A DNA stretch of 55,810 bases from JAEUIZ01 sp046155605 (GTDB taxonomy: Bacteria > Planctomycetota > Phycisphaerae > Phycisphaerales > UBA1924). The position numbers and the translations under genes were made by a program. Below the pieces are notes generated by a model, which saw only the letters and a program-made list of their open reading frames with translations, ran no database searches and had not been told where the DNA came from. This document shows, piece by piece, positions 54,270 through 55,810 of this stretch. Positions within the stretch are counted from its first letter, which is position 1; each line of letters begins with the position of its first letter. The DNA is taken from the NCBI GenBank assembly GCA_046155605.1, contig JBJXFQ010000102.1, positions 1 through 55,810 of the forward strand, in the 5' to 3' direction.

Positions 54270-55621
54270 CCGGGTTGCTGGTAGTCAAGCCAGATCGCCA
54301 GTCTCGCGAAGGCCACCAGGGGGACAAGCAGAAGACGGGCAGTCAGTCGTAGAACGGCCCGATCCTCGATCATCTGGGCGTAGGGCGGACTGTTGCGATA
54401 GTACCATGCGACGAACGCCCGCCCCGAAGGCCGCACACGCAAGTAAGTGTCTCGGAATTCTCGAAGTACAACCACCGCCGGATGGGACTCGTCGCCGTAG
54501 CAGGCAGTCGCGACGAAGCACCCTCCGACACGCTGCGAAAGCGACTGCCTCTTGCTCCGGACAGTCACTTGGACTGAGCCGTGCTCAGATCGATGCTCTG
54601 CCTTTACCTCAAACTCGGTCCCGGCGTTCACGAATCTGTTGGCGGCTTCGGCTGCGCTGTCTACTTTGCTCGACGCCATCTCATGATCAATTTTGCCCTC
54701 TTTTTGCTTTACTTGAAGGCGCAGAGCCTCGTCGGTCGCCTTACCGACGATCTCCTCCTGCTTCTGAGGCGACATGCGCCGGAGTGCCTCTCCGAGCAAG
54801 TCGTTGGGGTTCTGAATCGGAGCCAAGTCCCGTGTTGGCTGGTTGCCTTGCGGCCCTGAAAGTTGGCCGGACTTCTCGCCCTCTGGGGGAACTTGGCCGT
54901 TGCTCATCGCCGGACTCCTTGCAGCCAGGGGGACGGTCTGGCTTATGTGAATATACACGGTAGCGCCGGGCAGATTGACCGTCCGGGTGCCCCAAACCGA
55001 CTTGTCCTTGTGCATTTGCGCGATCGCCAGTAGTTGACGCAGCTCTGTTTCAAGTGTTTGCACGGCGATCTCGCACTCGCGCTTGGTGATTTGGCCTAGC
55101 AGAGCTTGCGCCGCGACGCCATCATCCGCCGCGAGCCATTCAAGTCGCTCCGCGACAGCGGTCGGAATCTCCTGTTCTCCGACAGCTTCGATGGCACCCA
55201 TGACAGCGTCGATCGCGGCATCAAGTCCGCCGGCGGGCGAGATCGTGACGTTCAGCGTCGTCTTCTGCCGGAACCTGGCCCAAAGCTTTTCGATCAGTTC
55301 GTACTTCTGATCGAAAGTCAGAAAAACCGGGACGATGCGCACCAAGCGGTCGCTGATTTCGCCGCCCATCTGGACTCTTCCGGAACGCCACTCCTCGAAT
55401 GTCCTTTCGGCGTACTTGCGCTTTCCCGACCCGTGTTCCTTCTCGTAGCGGTTGAACACCAACTTCAGTGTGAGGCCATCCAACGCGAAAAACATGCGAC
55501 GTACGTCGGCATCGATCCCTGAGTACACGCGCGAGACTTGACCACTACGCGAAGGCGTTCCGCTACCCCACCGCGAGGAGCGGTAACGCCTGCGTCGATA
55601 TCCTCGACGGTAGTAGCCCAT
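54242..55621 (-). CDS. CFI-CTERM protein sharing a module with the SNase-like gene
   Basis: 459 residues. The N-terminus is Tyr/Arg-rich (YYRRGYRRRRYRSSRW). Residues about 40-240 are an unrecognised helical domain (FNRYEKEHGSGKRKYAERTF, RFRQKTTLNVTIS). The module DLLGEALRRMSPQKQEEIVG ... HRSEHGSVQVTVR follows, matching the convergent SNase gene. The C-terminus is a CFI-box domain: GCFVATACYGDESHP, LREFRDTYLRVRPSGRAFVA, YYRNSPPYAQMI, and a hydrophobic end. CFI-CTERM domains are C-terminal, probably membrane-associated modules. ATG 55621 is used rather than the TTG at 55642. Function unknown. Confidence 0.8.
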   Translation of the reverse strand: MGYYRRGYRRRRYRSSRWGSGTPSRSGQVSRVYSGIDADVRRMFFALDGLTLKLVFNRYEKEHGSGKRKYAERTFEEWRSGRVQMGGEISDRLVRIVPVFLTFDQKYELIEKLWARFRQKTTLNVTISPAGGLDAAIDAVMGAIEAVGEQEIPTAVAERLEWLAADDGVAAQALLGQITKRECEIAVQTLETELRQLLAIAQMHKDKSVWGTRTVNLPGATVYIHISQTVPLAARSPAMSNGQVPPEGEKSGQLSGPQGNQPTRDLAPIQNPNDLLGEALRRMSPQKQEEIVGKATDEALRLQVKQKEGKIDHEMASSKVDSAAEAANRFVNAGTEFEVKAEHRSEHGSVQVTVRSKRQSLSQRVGGCFVATACYGDESHPAVVVLREFRDTYLRVRPSGRAFVAWYYRNSPPYAQMIEDRAVLRLTARLLLVPLVAFARLAIWLDYQQPGQRDDQIPR

Positions 55622-55740
55622 GAGACCGGTTTCCGAGGGCAAAATTGGCAGTTGTGATCCGTTGCGTGGCTCCCTATTATTGCCCCCCGCTCCATCCGCC
55701 CCGAGCGGGCCGGGTTATCGGGGGCGGGAGCGAGCCTCGC

Positions 55741-55810
55741 ATGGCCCAGATCAACGTGCCGCTGCCCCAGCTCAGGAAGCTCGGCGAGACCAATCGCCGC
55801 GATCGCTGGT
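55741..55810 (+). CDS. partial gene at right edge
   Basis: Begins MAQINVPLPQLRKLGETNRR and runs off the window. Start supported by gggagcgag about 8 bases upstream. Divergent from the CFI-CTERM gene with a 119-bp gap. Too short to identify. Confidence 0.6.
   Translation, partial: MAQINVPLPQLRKLGETNRRDRW

Overview
The window looks like chromosomal DNA of a planctomycete, most likely class Phycisphaerae. DNA is GC-rich with strongly G/C-ending codons. Typical lineage markers are a PEP-CTERM-like protein ending in a run of arginines, C-terminal NCDGST...LNxNDFxCFLNxFAAG repeats on a secreted protease, a class II (B12) ribonucleotide reductase with a C-terminal zinc ribbon, and a type IV pilus/type II secretion cluster. 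The lineage call is inference from protein style; no rRNA or tRNA gene was seen.

Layout. 1-1.2 kb: two small unknown genes and the edge of a third. 1.4-8 kb: an AsmA-like membrane protein, a sensor histidine kinase, miaB and metF. 8.0-8.6 kb: a DUF433/DUF5615 toxin-antitoxin-like pair. 8.7-19.2 kb: a very large M14/S9 peptidase fusion, an EEP-family phosphatase, a flippase, a DUF268 protein, ubiA, a DUF1223 protein and an M43 protease. 19.4-24.7 kb: an M1 aminopeptidase and a VWA/glutamine-amidotransferase-like membrane protein, transcribed divergently. 24.8-32.3 kb, all on the minus strand: two pilins, a GspH-like pseudopilin, two small membrane proteins, a secretin, a TPR lipoprotein and lipB. 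32.9-36.6 kb: a secreted HEAT-like protein, then an HTH-REC regulator and two tiny membrane proteins. 36.6-42.6 kb: leuS followed by an Hsp70 gene. 42.9-44.5 kb: tatC-tadA. 44.6-50.4 kb: a PEP-CTERM protein, nrdJ, dcd and a small AT-richer gene. 51.0-54.3 kb: a FlgI-domain lipoprotein, a Fur-family regulator and an SNase-like nuclease. 54.2-55.6 kb: a CFI-CTERM protein that shares an N-terminal module with the nuclease.

Most striking observations. (1) leuS is one uninterrupted 1381-codon frame that contains a complete REP-associated tyrosine transposase (RAYT) domain at the start of the CP1 editing region. The insert is bounded by 28-bp inverted repeats with one mismatch. The leucyl-tRNA synthetase is therefore predicted to carry an HUH endonuclease domain. 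(2) nrdJ carries a tandem-hairpin palindromic repeat of about 97 bp inside its coding frame, recalling Rickettsia palindromic elements; a related tandem-hairpin repeat lies between genes at 32.8 kb. (3) Several other palindromic and polypyrimidine repeat families lie between genes. (4) Strand composition flips abruptly inside genes near 1.6, 9.7 and 25.1 kb. The theme of the window is small palindromic or mobile sequences tolerated inside essential genes.
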